In this document: positions 5,458-5,656 of the stretch, piece by piece | How positions within the stretch are numbered: the stretch's first letter is position 1 | Layout: the number at the start of each line of letters is the position of its first letter | DNA from: Propionibacteriaceae bacterium | GTDB taxonomy: Bacteria > Actinomycetota > Actinomycetes > Propionibacteriales > Propionibacteriaceae | Assembly: GCA_009781325.1 (NCBI GenBank) | Contig: WQYJ01000142.1 | Coordinates: forward strand, 1 to 5,656 | Direction of reading: 5' to 3' | Length of the DNA stretch: 5,656 bases | Translations under genes and position numbers: made by a program | The notes under the pieces: generated by a model | What the model was told of the DNA's origin: nothing | Databases searched by the model: none | The model's input: only the letters and a program-made list of their open reading frames with translations

Positions 5458-5656
5458 TTCTGCTCTTCCCCGCAACCGATCCTCTACCTGGCGGTGGGTT
5501 TTGTCACCATACGACGACAAAACCTACCGCAGGATGGAGGATCATGACAGAACCCACCGCAACGTAGAGGATCGTGACAGAACCCACCGCAGGGTGAGGA
5601 TAGCGGCAGAACCCACCGCAGGGTGAGGATAGCGGCAGAACCCACCGCAGGGTGGA
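5444..5656. repeat. Array of ~30-bp repeats with inverted units, running off the window
   Basis: Four direct units start at 5516, 5546, 5576 and 5606 (30, 30, 30 and 29 bp), and a fifth at 5635 is cut by the window end. The core CAGAACCCACCGCAGGGTG is exact at 5578-5596, 5607-5625 and 5636-5654. Its exact reverse complement lies at 5444-5462. A second inverted unit at 5477-5505 matches the complement of the unit at 5546 at 26 of 29 bases. The order is therefore two units pointing one way, a 10-bp centre (5506-5515), then five pointing the other way. There are no unique spacers, so it is not a CRISPR. No coding capacity is supported here. Confidence 0.85.
5491..5530. repeat. Near-perfect palindrome at the centre of the array (copy C)
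   Basis: GCGGTGGGTTTTGTC (5491-5505) and GACAAAACCTACCGC (5516-5530) pair at 15 of 15 positions, one as G-T, around 10 nt. It marks the point where the repeat units change orientation. The stretch CGACGACAAA (5512-5521) is identical to one in palindrome copy A (143-152), and copy B has nine of those ten bases, hinting that the three elements share an origin. Confidence 0.7.

Noticed and set aside
5324..5626. Open frame across the repeat array encoding a THR-rich 10-residue repeat
   Set aside because: It arises because the first units are 30 bp (10 codons); the 29-bp unit breaks the phase, it overlaps the M20 gene in another frame, and no start signal is seen. The reverse frame at 5107-5520 is rejected for the same reason.
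5444..5656. CRISPR array
   Set aside because: The units abut with no unique spacers, change orientation at 5506-5515, and the unit itself is only ~30 bp; no cas gene is in view.

Overview
The window looks like chromosome from a mid-GC actinobacterium, with G+C in the mid-50s by eye. Family-level placement near Actinomycetaceae or Bifidobacteriaceae is only a guess. The reasons are: an AbiEi-like/DUF559 protein of a type common in Actinobacteria; two genes whose ATG lies exactly six bases after a TANNNT -10 hexamer (leaderless arrangement); tRNA genes without an encoded CCA; and small GACGACAAA-core palindromes scattered between genes.

Layout. Positions 3-75 hold a plus-strand tRNA with anticodon UAA (Leu) but a class I body with a 5-nt variable loop. 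A plus-strand gene (204-1169) follows, for a winged-helix plus PD-(D/E)XK-like DUF559 protein. Related 37-bp imperfect palindromes lie on each side of it (123-159 and 1147-1183), and the second one encodes the protein's last residues and stop codon. Next is a RimJ/RimL-type GNAT acetyltransferase (1223-1852), probably leaderless. Convergent to it, with a 31-bp gap, is a minus-strand lipoprotein (1884-3740): a PstS-family substrate-binding domain fused to a C-terminal extracytoplasmic domain that faintly resembles DUF3298. Its upstream region has a good Shine-Dalgarno, a plausible promoter and five 11-bp phased direct repeats, the kind of site bound by PhoB/OmpR-family regulators. A class II tRNA-Leu(GAG) with its own promoter and terminator lies upstream on the same strand. 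A leaderless M20 metallopeptidase (4114-5424) runs the other way. The window ends inside an array of ~30-bp repeats (5444-5656) with two inverted units, able to form large hairpins.

How the genes relate. They look like independent single-gene transcription units rather than one operon. The clearest functional unit is the lipoprotein with its phased-repeat control region, suggesting a phosphate-responsive surface protein without adjacent pst permease genes. The palindrome-flanked DUF559 gene is the best candidate for a mobile or repeat-associated unit. The unusual UAA tRNA is the most striking RNA feature.
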